Source: Nocardia sp. NBC_01730 (GTDB lineage Bacteria; Actinomycetota; Actinomycetes; Mycobacteriales; Mycobacteriaceae). Taken from it: a stretch of 64,000 nt of DNA. Positions 35,556 through 45,076 of this stretch are shown here, piece after piece. The stretch lies in contig NZ_CP109162.1 of the NCBI RefSeq assembly GCF_035920445.1, forward strand, positions 2,108,001 through 2,172,000, read 5' to 3'. A program made the position numbers and the translations under genes. Numbering within the stretch: position 1 is the stretch's first letter; the number at the start of each line of letters is the position of its first letter. The notes below the pieces were generated by a model. The model was not told where the DNA came from and did not search any database. It was given only the letters and a program-made list of their open reading frames with translations.

Positions 35556-36026
35556 GGTTCCCACCTTTCACGGCGCGCCGCTGGGCATGCCGGGGTTCAT
35601 AGCGGTCGATTGCTGCACTGATGTCCGAAGTCCCGATAACTGCGACGGCCCCAAGTCGGTCCACTTTCCCGCGGCCGTGGCACGGACCACCTTGTCGCAT
35701 TTACAGCATCCCATCAGCAAACCATTGGCGGAATCCGTCTGTGCGAGTTCGATGAATTCGAGACCTGCGCTGTTATACGGGCGGAGCCAGTTCGGTGGTG
35801 AGCAGGTCGACTGCGGCCTTCAGCTCGCTACGACCGCGGGTGCTGAGGTGGATGATCTCGGGTAGGTCCCGCAGTAGTGGGTGAGTACCCGCGGGACGAT
35901 TTCGAAGGCGCCACAGAGCGTCACCAGTGAAAGGGCCGGTGTTTCCGGCAGGGCTGGCGATCCTACGGCAATCGGATTCCGCGTTGCGGCCGAGTAGGGC
36001 TGAAGGAATCGATCGGCTCCGAGGTC
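35556..36026. other. Intergenic stretch
   Basis: 470 bp upstream of the NmrA-like gene and before the cache-domain remnant. Open frames on both strands lack recognisable motifs. No promoter or hairpin stood out. Confidence 0.4.
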
Positions 36027-36440
36027 ATGTCCATACCCGTTGAGTCGCTCCCTTATTTCGTCACAGAACTGGCCGACGAGATCTACCTCTCGCTGGCAAC
36101 CATCGGGACCGCGCTGACGAGCCTGTGGGATGGTCTCACCGAGAAGCTGCGGTCCGCTCCCCAGTCGACTGACCTGGCACCGTTGCTCGAGACCATTGTC
36201 TGCGAGTTCGAGCGGCGCGGAAAGCTGTTCAACGGTGCAGGCGTAGTCATGGCCGACAGCGTTCTCGCGGATCGCCCCCGACACCTGGAGTGGTGGCTTC
36301 CGGACGTGCAACGCGGACCCCAACGCCTGATGTTGGAATCGAATCCCCATAGTGAATACTTCTACGACTGCACCGAAATGGACTGGTTCGCGATCCCGCG
36401 CGAGCCCCCGGCGTCCATAGCGCACATCCCGGCTGCCCCC
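36027..36440 (+). pseudogene. Truncated cache/PDC-type sensor-domain protein
   Basis: The plus frame from an ATG at 36027 reads VTELADEIYLSLATIGTALT, SLWDGLTEKLRSA, then FNGAGVVMADSVLADRPRHL, EWWLPD and SEYFYDCTEMDWFAIPRE. This resembles actinobacterial cache-domain proteins with a helical N-terminus and a GAGVVLAPGVLADRPxxLEWWW ... DFYDYTxxEWYAVPR sensor core. The frame then turns into His/Arg/Pro-rich sequence where the rest of the sensor domain is expected, so the gene is broken. Confidence 0.48.
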
Positions 36441-36843
36441 ACCCGCAGCCGTCATCCAGAAAAGCCATCCCGGCCGCAGGTCGCATTTGCTCATGGCAAG
36501 GTCGTCTCGGCCAGTCGGGCATTTCGATGTGTGTCGTCGGGTCGGTCCACCGACCCGTGAGAGCAAGCGCCGACAAAACCGTGGTGTTGCCGACGACCAA
36601 CTGTCGCCGTGCCGCCTGCCGCAGGTGTTTCCGAAACCACCGCGGGCACATGCCGGTGGCGGCCTCGAAGTGCCGGTGCAGCGTTGCCGTACTCGTTTCA
36701 AAGTGTTGGTGCTGTTGGATGCTGGCTGGTATCCGCGGTTGGGGTTAGTGGGGAGTTGCGACGGGTGTCAGCGGTGATGACCGGGGTTCGGTGAATGGCA
36801 ATGCTGGAGTGAGTTCTGATGCGGCTAATCAAGGAGTGCGCTC
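36441..36843. other. Degenerate intergenic stretch
   Basis: About 400 bp upstream of the small ORF and car. On the minus strand near 36600-36720 a segment reads STATLHRHFEAATGMCPRWF RKHLRQAARRQL, weakly like the second helix-turn-helix of AraC-type regulators; no flanking similarity was seen. Otherwise nothing recognisable. The car promoter is expected in the last 150 bp. Confidence 0.3.
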
Positions 36844-37050
36844 ATGCAGAAGAGACTGCCCTATATGACAGCGGTGTTGGACGCGGATACTGCTGCGGTA
36901 GCTTCGGCTGGCGCGCCGACGGCAGCGGCGGCTGCTCCGGCTCAGCCGACGGTGATCGTCCCTATGGCCAGGACTTCGGTCCAGCGAGCTCGCTGGGGCG
37001 ACCGCGGCCGGAGCGGCTGGGAACCGGGTTGTGACACCGGTAGCCGGTAA
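36844..37050 (+). CDS. Small hypothetical protein (68 aa) preceding car
   Basis: The ATG at 36844 is preceded by AAGGAG eight nt upstream, an excellent ribosome binding site. The product begins MQKRLPYMTAVLDADTAAVA, continues with an Ala/Pro-rich middle (GAPTAAAAAPAQPTVIVPMA) and ends in an Arg/Gly-rich tail. It ends 18 bp before the carboxylic acid reductase start, so the two are probably co-transcribed. No family was recognised. The tail may reflect an altered 3' end. Confidence 0.5.
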   Translation: MQKRLPYMTAVLDADTAAVASAGAPTAAAAAPAQPTVIVPMARTSVQRARWGDRGRSGWEPGCDTGSR

Positions 37051-37068
37051 AAGGCAGGTGGACTCGTG

Positions 37069-40000
37069 ATGTCTACCGATACGCGCGAAGTGCGGCTTGC
37101 GCGCCGCATCGCCGATCTATACGCCAACGACCAGCAGTTCGCCGACGCCCGGCCCAACGAGGCGATTACCGCGGCGATCGACCAGCCTGGGCTGCGACTG
37201 CCACAGCTCCTGCGGACGGTGGTCGAGGGCTATGCATCCCGGTCGGCGCTCGGGCAACGCTCCGTGCAGTTCATCAGCGACCCGGAGACGGGCCGCACCT
37301 CCCCCGAGCTGCTGCCCGGGTTCGACACCATCACATACCACGAGCTGTGGGACCGCGCCAGCGCGATCGCGAGCGCCTTGACCAACGGCCCGGAGCATTC
37401 GGTGCGGCCTGGCGATCGCGTCGGCATCCTGGGCTTCACCAGCGTCGACTACACGACCGTCGATGTGGCGCTCATCCAGGTGGGCGCAGTGTCCGTCCCG
37501 CTACAGACCAGCGCACCGGTCACCCAACTCCAGCCCATCGTCGCGGAGACCGAGCCGCACGTGATCGCTTCGAGCGTCGACTATCTCGCCGACGCCGTCG
37601 AACTGGTGCTGACCGGCCACGCGCCTGAGCGGCTGGTCGTGTTCGACTACCACCCGGAGGTCGACGACGACCGCGAGGCGTTCGAAGCCGCTCTGGCACG
37701 TTTGACGGAAGCGGGCAGCCCGGTGGTCCTCGAAAGATTGACCGACGTGCTCGAACGCGGGAAGGCGCTGCCAGCCGCACCGTTGTTCGATCCCTGTGAC
37801 GAGGACGACCCGTTGACGCTGCTGATCTACACCTCCGGCAGCACCGGCGCGCCTAAAGGCGCCATGTACCCGCAGCGGCTGGTCGCCAACTTCTGGCGCA
37901 GGTCTACCAGAACGGCGTGGGGCCAGCAGGGCGCTGAGCCGTTGATCGCGCTCAGCTTCATGCCGATGAGCCACGTCATGGGACGGATGATCCTGTACGG
38001 GACTCTCGGCAATGGCGGTACGACCTATTTCGCAGCCAAGAGCGATCTCTCGACATTGTTGGAAGACCTGGCGCTGGTGCGGCCCACCCAGTTGACCTTC
38101 GTGCCCAGAATCTGGGACATGCTGTTTCAGGAGTTCCAGAGCGAACTGGACCGGCGGTGTTTCGACGGCGCCGATCAAGCGGCTATCGAAGCGGAGGTGA
38201 TGGCGCAGCAGCGGCAGAACCTTCTCGGCGGACGGTCCGTCTCGGCGATGACGGCCTCCGCGCCGATCTCGGCCGAGATGAAAGCGTTCGTCGAGTCCTA
38301 TCTCGACCTGCATCTAGTGGACGGCTACGGCTCGACCGAGGCCGGGGCCATTTTCGTCGATGGCCAGGTGCGACGCCCACCGGTGATCGACTACAAACTC
38401 GCTGACGCTCCCGATCTGGGCTACTTCCACACCGATCAGCCACACCCAAGAGGCGAGCTCCTCGTCATGTCGCACGACTTGTTCCCCGGCTACTACAAAC
38501 GGCCGGAGGTCACCGCCGAGGTATTCGACGCGGACGGCTACTACCGGACCGGCGACATAGTTGCCGAGGTCGGACCCGATCAGCTCATGTACCTCGACCG
38601 CCGCAACAACGTGCTGAAGCTCTCGCAAGGCGAGTTCGTCACAGTCTCGAAGTTGGAGGCGGTGTTCGGCAGCAGCCGGCTGGTCCGGCAGATCTATGTC
38701 TACGGCAACAGCGCACGCGCCTACCTTTTGGCGGTCGTCGTGCCCACCGAGGACGCGTTGTCCCGCGGCTGCGGCGATATCGATTCGCTGCAAGCACTCG
38801 TCAGCGACTCGCTGCAGGATGTCGCCAGCACAGCCGGACTACAGTCCTATGAGATCCCGCGCGGCTTAATCATCGAGACAACACCGTTCACGCTCGAGAA
38901 CGGCCTGCTCACCGGCATTCGCAAGCTGGCGAGGCCGAAGCTCGAGGAGCACTACGGCGAGCGTCTCGAACAGCTCTATACCGAGCTGGCCGCAGGTCAG
39001 GCCAACGAGTTGCGCGCTCTTCGCCAGAGCGGCGCGGACCGGCCGGTGCTGGAGACGGTCTGCCGGGCCGCGGGCGCACTGCTGGGCGTTTCGACCGCTT
39101 ATCTGCGGCCCGATGCGCACTTCACCGACCTCGGTGGAGACTCCTTGTCCGCGTTGTCATTCGCCAACCTGCTGCACGAGACCTTCGGCATCGACGTGCC
39201 GGTGGGCGTCATTGTGAGCCCGGCGACCGATCTGCACATCCTCGCCGACTACATCGAGGCAGAGCGGACGTCCGGCACCAAGCGGCCCACCTTCGCGACG
39301 GTGCACGGCCGCGATGCCACTGAGGTACACGCGCGCGATCTCACGCTCGACAAGTTCATCGACGCCAAGACGCTGGCCGTCGCCCCCACGCTGCCGCGCC
39401 CGAGCGGCGAGGTGCGGACCGTGCTCTTGACCGGCGCGAGCGGTTTCCTCGGCCGCTACCTTGCCCTGGAATGGCTCGAACGATTGGCTTTCGTCGGCGG
39501 CAAGCTGATTTGCTTGGTGCGGGCGAAGGACGACGCGGCGGCGCGTGAACGCCTGGACAAGACCTTCGACAGTGGTGATCCCCAACTGCTGCGGCACTAC
39601 CGGAGGCTGGCTGCCGATCATCTAGAGGTCGTCGCCGGCGACAAGGGCGAACCGAACCTCGGCCTGGATCAGCACACATGGCAGCGGTTGGCCGATACGG
39701 TCGATCTGATCGTCGATCCCGCGGCAATGGTCAACCACGTCCTGCCCTACAGCCAGCTGTTCGGCCCCAACGCGCTGGGCACCGCCGAGCTGATCCGCAT
39801 CGCGCTCACCACGAAGCTGAAGCCGTTCAGCTATCTATCAACCATCGGCGTGGGCGACCAGATCGAACCGTCGGCTTTCACAGAGGACGCCGACATCCGG
39901 ATCATCAGCCCGACACGCAAGGTCGACGCCGGCTACGCCAACGGCTACGGGAACAGCAAATGGGCCGGAGAGGTGCTGTTGCGCGAGGCCAACGACCTGT

Positions 40001-40626
40001 GCGATCTACCGGTGGCAGTCTTCCGCTGCGACATGATCCTGGTGGACACCAAGTACACGGGACAGCTCAACCTGCCGGACATGTTCACCCGGATGATGCT
40101 GAGCCTCATGGCCACCGGCATCGCGCCCGGGTCGTTCTATGAGACCGATCCGGACGGCAGTCGGCGGCGAGCACACTACGACGGACTGCCCGTCGATTTC
40201 ATCGCCGAGGCGATATCCACCCTCGGTGAACAGGTGGTAGACGGGTTCGCGACCTACCACGTGATGAATCCGTACGACGACGGTATCGGGCTCGACGAGT
40301 ACGTCGATTGGCTGATCGACGCTGGGTACTCGCTCGAGCGCATCCCCGACTACCGCGCCTGGCTGCAGCGGTTCGAGACCGCCATGCGTGCCCTGCCTCA
40401 ACGGCAGCGCCAGCACTCGCTACTGCCGCTGTTACACAACTATCAACGACCCGAGAAGCCGATCTGCGGGTCCATAGCACCCACCGAGCGATTCCGTTCC
40501 TCGGTGCAGGAAGCGAAAATCGGCCCGGACAAAGACATCCCCCACGTCTCGCCGCCGATCCTTGTCAAGTACATCACCAACCTGCAGCTGCTCGGACTGC
40601 TCTTCGACTCGTCCGACGCAATATGA
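37069..40626 (+). CDS. car: Carboxylic acid reductase
   Basis: A 1185-aa ATP- and NADPH-dependent enzyme that reduces aromatic and aliphatic carboxylic acids to aldehydes. Domains: adenylation, about 1-640 ([77 protein letters not shown]); phosphopantetheine carrier, about 650-740 ([20 protein letters not shown], Ser of GGDS); terminal thioester reductase, about 745-1185 ([39 protein letters not shown] with YxxxK). It closely resembles Nocardia CARs over its whole length. It needs activation by a phosphopantetheinyl transferase, which is not in this window. The ATG at 37069 follows a GTG at 37066; AGGTGG lies upstream. Confidence 0.96.
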   Translation: MSTDTREVRLARRIADLYANDQQFADARPNEAITAAIDQPGLRLPQLLRTVVEGYASRSALGQRSVQFISDPETGRTSPELLPGFDTITYHELWDRASAIASALTNGPEHSVRPGDRVGILGFTSVDYTTVDVALIQVGAVSVPLQTSAPVTQLQPIVAETEPHVIASSVDYLADAVELVLTGHAPERLVVFDYHPEVDDDREAFEAALARLTEAGSPVVLERLTDVLERGKALPAAPLFDPCDEDDPLTLLIYTSGSTGAPKGAMYPQRLVANFWRRSTRTAWGQQGAEPLIALSFMPMSHVMGRMILYGTLGNGGTTYFAAKSDLSTLLEDLALVRPTQLTFVPRIWDMLFQEFQSELDRRCFDGADQAAIEAEVMAQQRQNLLGGRSVSAMTASAPISAEMKAFVESYLDLHLVDGYGSTEAGAIFVDGQVRRPPVIDYKLADAPDLGYFHTDQPHPRGELLVMSHDLFPGYYKRPEVTAEVFDADGYYRTGDIVAEVGPDQLMYLDRRNNVLKLSQGEFVTVSKLEAVFGSSRLVRQIYVYGNSARAYLLAVVVPTEDALSRGCGDIDSLQALVSDSLQDVASTAGLQSYEIPRGLIIETTPFTLENGLLTGIRKLARPKLEEHYGERLEQLYTELAAGQANELRALRQSGADRPVLETVCRAAGALLGVSTAYLRPDAHFTDLGGDSLSALSFANLLHETFGIDVPVGVIVSPATDLHILADYIEAERTSGTKRPTFATVHGRDATEVHARDLTLDKFIDAKTLAVAPTLPRPSGEVRTVLLTGASGFLGRYLALEWLERLAFVGGKLICLVRAKDDAAARERLDKTFDSGDPQLLRHYRRLAADHLEVVAGDKGEPNLGLDQHTWQRLADTVDLIVDPAAMVNHVLPYSQLFGPNALGTAELIRIALTTKLKPFSYLSTIGVGDQIEPSAFTEDADIRIISPTRKVDAGYANGYGNSKWAGEVLLREANDLCDLPVAVFRCDMILVDTKYTGQLNLPDMFTRMMLSLMATGIAPGSFYETDPDGSRRRAHYDGLPVDFIAEAISTLGEQVVDGFATYHVMNPYDDGIGLDEYVDWLIDAGYSLERIPDYRAWLQRFETAMRALPQRQRQHSLLPLLHNYQRPEKPICGSIAPTERFRSSVQEAKIGPDKDIPHVSPPILVKYITNLQLLGLLFDSSDAI

Positions 40627-40666
40627 CCCCGTCAGGGGCGTCGAGGTCGTAGGCGTCAAGTTCGTC

Positions 40667-41671
40667 CTATCGTCTGCCGGACCCCGCCCGCGCCCCTTTC
40701 GTCTCCCCTTCTTTCCCCCTGAATGTGGCGTTCAGCAAATACGAGCGGGTAAATGCCACTTTCAGACGGTTCAGTAAGGGGGCGAGGGGGCGGGGATCGA
40801 TGTCGTCCAGTGCCTCGGTGAGCAGGCGGATGGGTTCGGTGCACGAGTTGTAACGGGCACTGGGGTCTTTTGCGAGCGACCGGTGCAGGATCGCGTCGAC
40901 CTCGGGCGGGATCCAGTGTTGGCGCTCGGAGATCTCGGGAGGTGGATCGTGCAGTTGGGCCTCTGCGGTGGCCATGAGGTTCGCGCGGGGGAACGGCGGG
41001 CGGCCGGTGAGCAGGTCGATGGCCGAGCAGGCCAGCGCGTACTGGTCCGTCGCGGGGGACACCGTGCCCGCCTGCAGGAGTTCCGGCGCGGCGTACGGCA
41101 CCGACACGACGACGAAACCGTTGGTGGCCAGGGGCGGTTCGGGCCGCTCGAGCCACCGGGCCTGATCGAAGTCCGAGATTTTCACTGTCGCAGGCTCGTC
41201 CGGGCCGACCAACACGTTCGCCGGTTTTACGTCGAGATGGACCACACCGTTGGCGTGCACGAAATCCAATCCTGCTGCGATATGGGCCAGCACGTGGAGC
41301 ACCCGCCGCAGATTCGGGTGCTGGTGCGGCATCCGCACCAACGTCGACGCCGTCGCGCCTGCTACGTACTCGCGCGCAGACCACAGTCTGCCGCCGGTTT
41401 CACCGTGCTTGTACATCCGCACGATGTTGGGGTGCCGTAGTGCGGACAAGACGTCGAACTCGTGCACGAATCGCGCACGCGCCTCAGGTGACCGGCTGTC
41501 GTCTGGCCCCAGAATTTTCAGTGACACAGGCCGCGACTGTTCCGGATCCTCAGCCAGATACACCTCGCTGCTGCCGCCATGGCCCAGCCGGGACTTCACA
41601 ACAAATCCCGCAAACTGGTGACCTGGCTCGAGTACCACCGCCTCACCATAGTTCGCCGGCGTCCGCTGCAT
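40667..41671 (-). CDS. Serine/threonine protein kinase with DFD in place of DFG
   Basis: A 334-aa Hanks-type kinase. Gly-loop RLGHGGSSEVYLAED, Lys in PVSLKIL, catalytic loop VVHLDVKPANVLVG (HLD for HRD, as in many bacterial kinases), metal loop KISDFDQARW (DFD where DFG is normal) and APELLQAG in the activation segment. There is no transmembrane helix or extracellular sensor after the kinase; the C-terminus is a short basic tail. Start taken at the ATG 41671 (MQRTPANYGEAV); an ATG at 41707 is also possible. It converges with car. Confidence 0.82.
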   Translation of the reverse strand: MQRTPANYGEAVVLEPGHQFAGFVVKSRLGHGGSSEVYLAEDPEQSRPVSLKILGPDDSRSPEARARFVHEFDVLSALRHPNIVRMYKHGETGGRLWSAREYVAGATASTLVRMPHQHPNLRRVLHVLAHIAAGLDFVHANGVVHLDVKPANVLVGPDEPATVKISDFDQARWLERPEPPLATNGFVVVSVPYAAPELLQAGTVSPATDQYALACSAIDLLTGRPPFPRANLMATAEAQLHDPPPEISERQHWIPPEVDAILHRSLAKDPSARYNSCTEPIRLLTEALDDIDPRPLAPLLNRLKVAFTRSYLLNATFRGKEGETKGARAGSGRR

Positions 41672-41802
41672 GCCGATGTTGCCACTTGTGCAATCAACTT
41701 CGAGCATTGGCACGTGCCGGCACGGTGTCGGCAAGCGGTCTTCTCGACACTTGTCACTCGCCATACTCGTGCCGGCGCTGCGACCGGTGGCCAATCCTGC
41801 GG

Positions 41803-42000
41803 CTCGAAGTTGCTTGTAGACCAGCTGTGCTCGGCCCCCGCCTGCAGATGGTCGGCGATGATCCGGACGATGGTCTTGCGGACTTCGCGGTCGTTCTGCC
41901 GAAACTCGATGTGCTCTTCGATCTCGCCTCGATCGACATGGGGCGCCTCGATCACGAGCTTGGTTCGCCCGCTGCCACCGTGTTCGGCGTCGTAGGGCAA
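41803..42000 (-). pseudogene. Degenerate fragment, possibly from a pentapeptide-repeat-type protein
   Basis: From an ATG at 42000 the minus frame reads GRTKLVIEAPHVDRGEIEEH, IEFRQNDREVRKTIVRIIAD and HLQAGAEHSWSTSNFE, then loses protein character. The RQNDxxVRxxIxxxIAxHLxxGAxxSWSxxxF pattern resembles the linker before pentapeptide repeats in actinobacterial membrane proteins. Short and uncertain. Confidence 0.25.
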
Positions 42001-42046
42001 GCGTAAGTAGCCGCAAAGGACGTCGACGCACTGCTGGAAGCAGTGG

Positions 42047-42174
42047 GGAAATCCCTACACTTGCCGCGGATTCACGGCCGATTCCGGCATCAGGTTGGTT
42101 TCGCGGCGAAGCACCGACCCCGGAGACCCGGGACCGTCGATTCGGTACTCGCCGGAATAGTAGGAAATCCCTAC
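42047..42174. repeat. Two copies of a 12-bp palindromic motif
   Basis: ggaaatccctac occurs at 42047-42058 and 42163-42174. Each is partly palindromic (ggga..tccc; gtagg..cctac in the second). The interval is 116 bp in a non-coding stretch. It may be a protein-binding site or a leftover of a mobile element. Confidence 0.45.
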
Positions 42175-42183
42175 CTTCGGCAA

Positions 42184-42735
42184 TCAGCGGGGAGACCTTC
42201 GGCATGACATCATTTCTCGATACCGGACCGAGATTTGCTGGCGTAAAGGCAATTTGGCACACGAAGTTCGAGATAAATGGTGATGCGAAGTCCACGCTTG
42301 TGATTCGCCCCCCTCGAATCGGCACCGAGACCCGCTCTCCGCACCTCGTTCACCGGTATCACCCGTACTCAGTCCGGCGCGCCGCGGACAGTGGAATCCG
42401 GTGAGCAGGCCGAATCCACCTTGCCTGCCACTCATTCGAGCGGAAAGGGGCCGCAGGCGGCCATCGGCGATCACTTCGTGTGTGCGATCGTTCCCGCCGC
42501 CGAAGACGACGAGCACGGCACTACGCCGAGCCCATATCGCGATATCGCCCGTAACGACCGAGTGCGGCTCCTGCCGGATATCGACCGAATCGTTCCCGGA
42601 CACAGTCGCTCTCGAACTGGCATATGCGGACCAGGCATCCGTGCCCAATCGATTGCCGAACGCCGCGTCGAGTACCGGAGCGACCACCGGCGGAGTTTCC
42701 TGCGTTCGACCGTCCGGAAATGTGTATACGACCAT
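42184..42735 (-). pseudogene. C-terminal fragment of a nocardial secreted NlpC/P60-like protein
   Basis: The minus frame reads MVVYTFPDGRTQETPPVVAP, VLDAAFGNRLGTDAWSAYAS and VVTGDIAIWARRSAVLVVFG before GFGLLTGFHCPRRAG. The V-x-FPDGxTQ...LDAAF...GDxAxWxxxxAxVVVFG layout resembles secreted proteins of Nocardia with a CHAP/NlpC-like end. No N-terminal part is seen and the tail after HCPRRAG becomes implausible, so the gene is probably incomplete on both sides. Confidence 0.35.
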
Positions 42736-42925
42736 CTCTTCCGCCGACGACTTGCGTGACCGGTCAGATGCACCGACCCTGGCACGCTTCGTGGAGGACG
42801 GAACGTTGCGTTGTCGAGCCCACGGCACAACGCCGGCCCGACGGACCTTTGCGTGCGGCGATCGCAGACTTCCGAACCTGATCAGCCAACCTCCTATAGG
42901 CGCCCAGCGCCGATAGGATACTGAG

Positions 42926-43375
42926 ATGACCCAATCGATTGTTGTGCCTTCTTCCGGGGTGACCCCGGAACAGATCACCGAGCTCAACGCCAAGGGCTTC
43001 GACGGGGTCGTCGGATTGCGGCTGACCGAAGTCACACCCGATCGCGTACGGGGCGAATGGACGATCGAGCCCGTGCTACACCAGGCCACCGGCGTCGTGC
43101 ATGGAGGCGTGCACTGCACGGTCATCGAATCGCTGGCCAGCACCGCGGGGTGGGCCTGGCTGAACCGCGACGGCGGCCCCGGCGGTGTCGCGCTCGGGGT
43201 GAACAACAGCACCGACTTCATCCGCGCCACATCGGCCGGGCCGCTGTATGCCGAGGCCACTCCAGTGCACCGCGGCAGGCAGCAGCAGATCTGGCAGGTC
43301 GTCGTCACCGATGAGCGGGAGCGTCTGATCGCCCGCGGACAGGTACGGCTACAGAATGTCAGTACCGGATCATAA
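42926..43375 (+). CDS. Hotdog-fold thioesterase (PaaI family)
   Basis: A 149-aa acyl-CoA thioesterase-like protein. The hotdog core reads FDGVVGLRLTEVTPDRVRGE, then HQATGVVHGGVHCTVIESLA with the HGG active-site motif (the acidic residue is in the following helix), then GVALGVNNSTDFIRATSAGP and VVVTDERERLIARGQVRLQN. PaaI-type enzymes hydrolyse aromatic or medium-chain acyl-CoA in the cytoplasm. Complete; starts at ATG 42926. Confidence 0.92.
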   Translation: MTQSIVVPSSGVTPEQITELNAKGFDGVVGLRLTEVTPDRVRGEWTIEPVLHQATGVVHGGVHCTVIESLASTAGWAWLNRDGGPGGVALGVNNSTDFIRATSAGPLYAEATPVHRGRQQQIWQVVVTDERERLIARGQVRLQNVSTGS

Positions 43376-44026
43376 CCATCGAACGACATCGCGATCATCA
43401 CCAGAGACCGAGCTGGCGTCTACGGCGCGATCGGCGGTGGTCTCGACATCGACATCCTGCTGGGTGCGCACAGTCTGGGTGCAGAGGCGATTCCGCAGCC
43501 TCGGTCGCGGCGATGCCGGGCTGCTGAGACCACATCGGCGGCGCGTTCGATGTCTTCCGAACATCTCGATTCGCGGTCTGCTCGAACCGATTCGTTGTCG
43601 GCATCGCGTGTTTGTCTTCATGCCCGCGTAGTGACGGCGCACCCGATTCGGTAGCCGCGCCGGCCACCAAGACCGTGGTCAGGTTCGACCACAACCGGGT
43701 CGGCCAGGCAACTCGCCCGAATGACTGGCCGTGCGCCAATAGCATCGTCTACCTTCTGGGGAGGCGAGCCAGATCTGAGTGGATCGTGATCGAGCGCATC
43801 GCCGAACCGGCGGCCGGCTTCACTCCGCCACAACGTCCACGGATCTATTCAGCAAGGAGCTGCAAGTGCGTCTCGACGGCACAGAATCCACCACCGGCTG
43901 CCCCGGTCGGTATCTCACTGTGAACGGCATGGTGACAGCCGCCCGATCCAGGCACCATCCGGACCGTGCGCGGGTCGTTCAGACCATCGACCGCGCCGAC
44001 CGCGGGCACGGGCAGGCGGTGGCGCG
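43376..44026. other. Non-coding or degenerate region before the SDR gene
   Basis: 650 bp. A plus frame from 43779 ends CGATGA, overlapping the SDR start by 4 nt, but its content (His/Arg-rich with TGCPGRYLTVNGMVTAARSR) resembles no family. A plus segment SEWIVIERIAEPAAGFTPP reads more like protein but stops soon after. Nothing is called. Confidence 0.4.
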
Positions 44027-44878
44027 ATGACGGACCTCGACGGTAAGCGGGTGGTGATCACCGGCGCGGCGCGCGGCATCGGTCTGGCCACCGCGCGCGG
44101 CGCGATCGCGCGGGGCGCCCGGGTGGCACTGCTCGATCGCGATGAACTCGAGCTGAAGCAAGTGGTGACGGAACTCGGTGCCGCAGCTTCGGCTTTCGTC
44201 GCCGATGTCACCGATCCCGAGGGGCTGTCGGCGGCCGTCGCGGCGGCCGCGGCCGAGTTCGGTGGCATCGACGTGGTTGTCGCCAATGCCGGAGTGGCGC
44301 CGAAGATGGCGACCGTTGCAGGCACCAGCCTGGCCGAGTTCGACCGGGTGATCGGCGTAAATCTGCGCGGAGTGTGGAACACGGTGCAGGCCGGTTTGCC
44401 GCACCTGGGCGTAAGCCGCGGCCGACTGGTCGTGGTCGCCTCGGTGTACTCGTTCGTCAATGGTGTGCTCGGCGCACCGTACGCGGTCAGCAAGGCCGGC
44501 GTAGAAGCGCTCGCGCGCACGCTGCGCGTCGAGCTGGCAGTGGCCGGGATCGGCATCACCACAGCGTATTTCGGCTTCGTCGATACCGACCTGGTGAACG
44601 GCACCAAGGTCGGTGACCCGCTGTTCGAGAAGACTGAGAAGCTGTTCCCGCGCATGCTCACCAAGCGCATCAGCCCCGACCGCGCCGCCAAGGAAATCCT
44701 GAGGGCGGTAGAACGCAATCGCACCCGAGTCGTGGCGCCCGCCCTCTGGCGCCCCCTGGACTGGCTGCGTGGAATTGTCGGTCCGCTCGGCGACACAGTC
44801 CTCGCCCGCGCAGGAAAACTACGGGACGTACTGGTCCAAGTGCGTGCCCGCGAAGTCTCGTCCCCAAACGAGCCCTGA
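44027..44878 (+). CDS. Short-chain dehydrogenase/reductase
   Basis: A 283-aa classical SDR. VVITGAARGIGLATARGAIA is the cofactor loop (TGxxxGIG), VADVTDPEG the adenine contact, VVVANAGVAP the NAG strand, VVVASVYSFVNGVLGAPYAV SKAGVEAL the Ser/YxxxK catalytic set. The C-terminal extension (FPRMLTKRISPDRAAKEILR and AVERNRTRVVAPALWRPLDW) is typical of mycobacterial/nocardial SDRs acting on lipids or xenobiotics. Probably NADP(H)-dependent; substrate unknown. Confidence 0.92.
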   Translation: MTDLDGKRVVITGAARGIGLATARGAIARGARVALLDRDELELKQVVTELGAAASAFVADVTDPEGLSAAVAAAAAEFGGIDVVVANAGVAPKMATVAGTSLAEFDRVIGVNLRGVWNTVQAGLPHLGVSRGRLVVVASVYSFVNGVLGAPYAVSKAGVEALARTLRVELAVAGIGITTAYFGFVDTDLVNGTKVGDPLFEKTEKLFPRMLTKRISPDRAAKEILRAVERNRTRVVAPALWRPLDWLRGIVGPLGDTVLARAGKLRDVLVQVRAREVSSPNEP

Positions 44879-45076
44879 GCGCTATCGGGTCGGCGTCAGG
44901 GCGGCCGCCTCGCCTGCGCTCGGCCCCGTCGACGTCAGGGCGGGCTTTTGGAAAACGCCACATCAATCACGTCCCCGATCCCGCTCGCAGTCCGGTCGAG
45001 AAAGAAGGTGGTTAACCAGGCAATCGCGTGGAATAGCCAGTCCGATGTCTGCGCCGAGATGACGATGGAGCAACAC

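Noticed and set aside
35820..36701. A 293-codon minus-strand frame opposite the cache-domain remnant
   Set aside because: No domain or signal is recognisable and the composition is typical of an antisense shadow; the plus strand has family similarity.
41672..42325. N-terminal extension of the protein kinase frame
   Set aside because: It is Arg-rich and without similarity, and another frame of the same region shows a different remnant.
42184..43401. A 405-codon minus-strand frame covering the hotdog thioesterase
   Set aside because: The upstream half is antisense to the clear PaaI thioesterase; only the part below about 42735 resembles a protein and is listed as a fragment.
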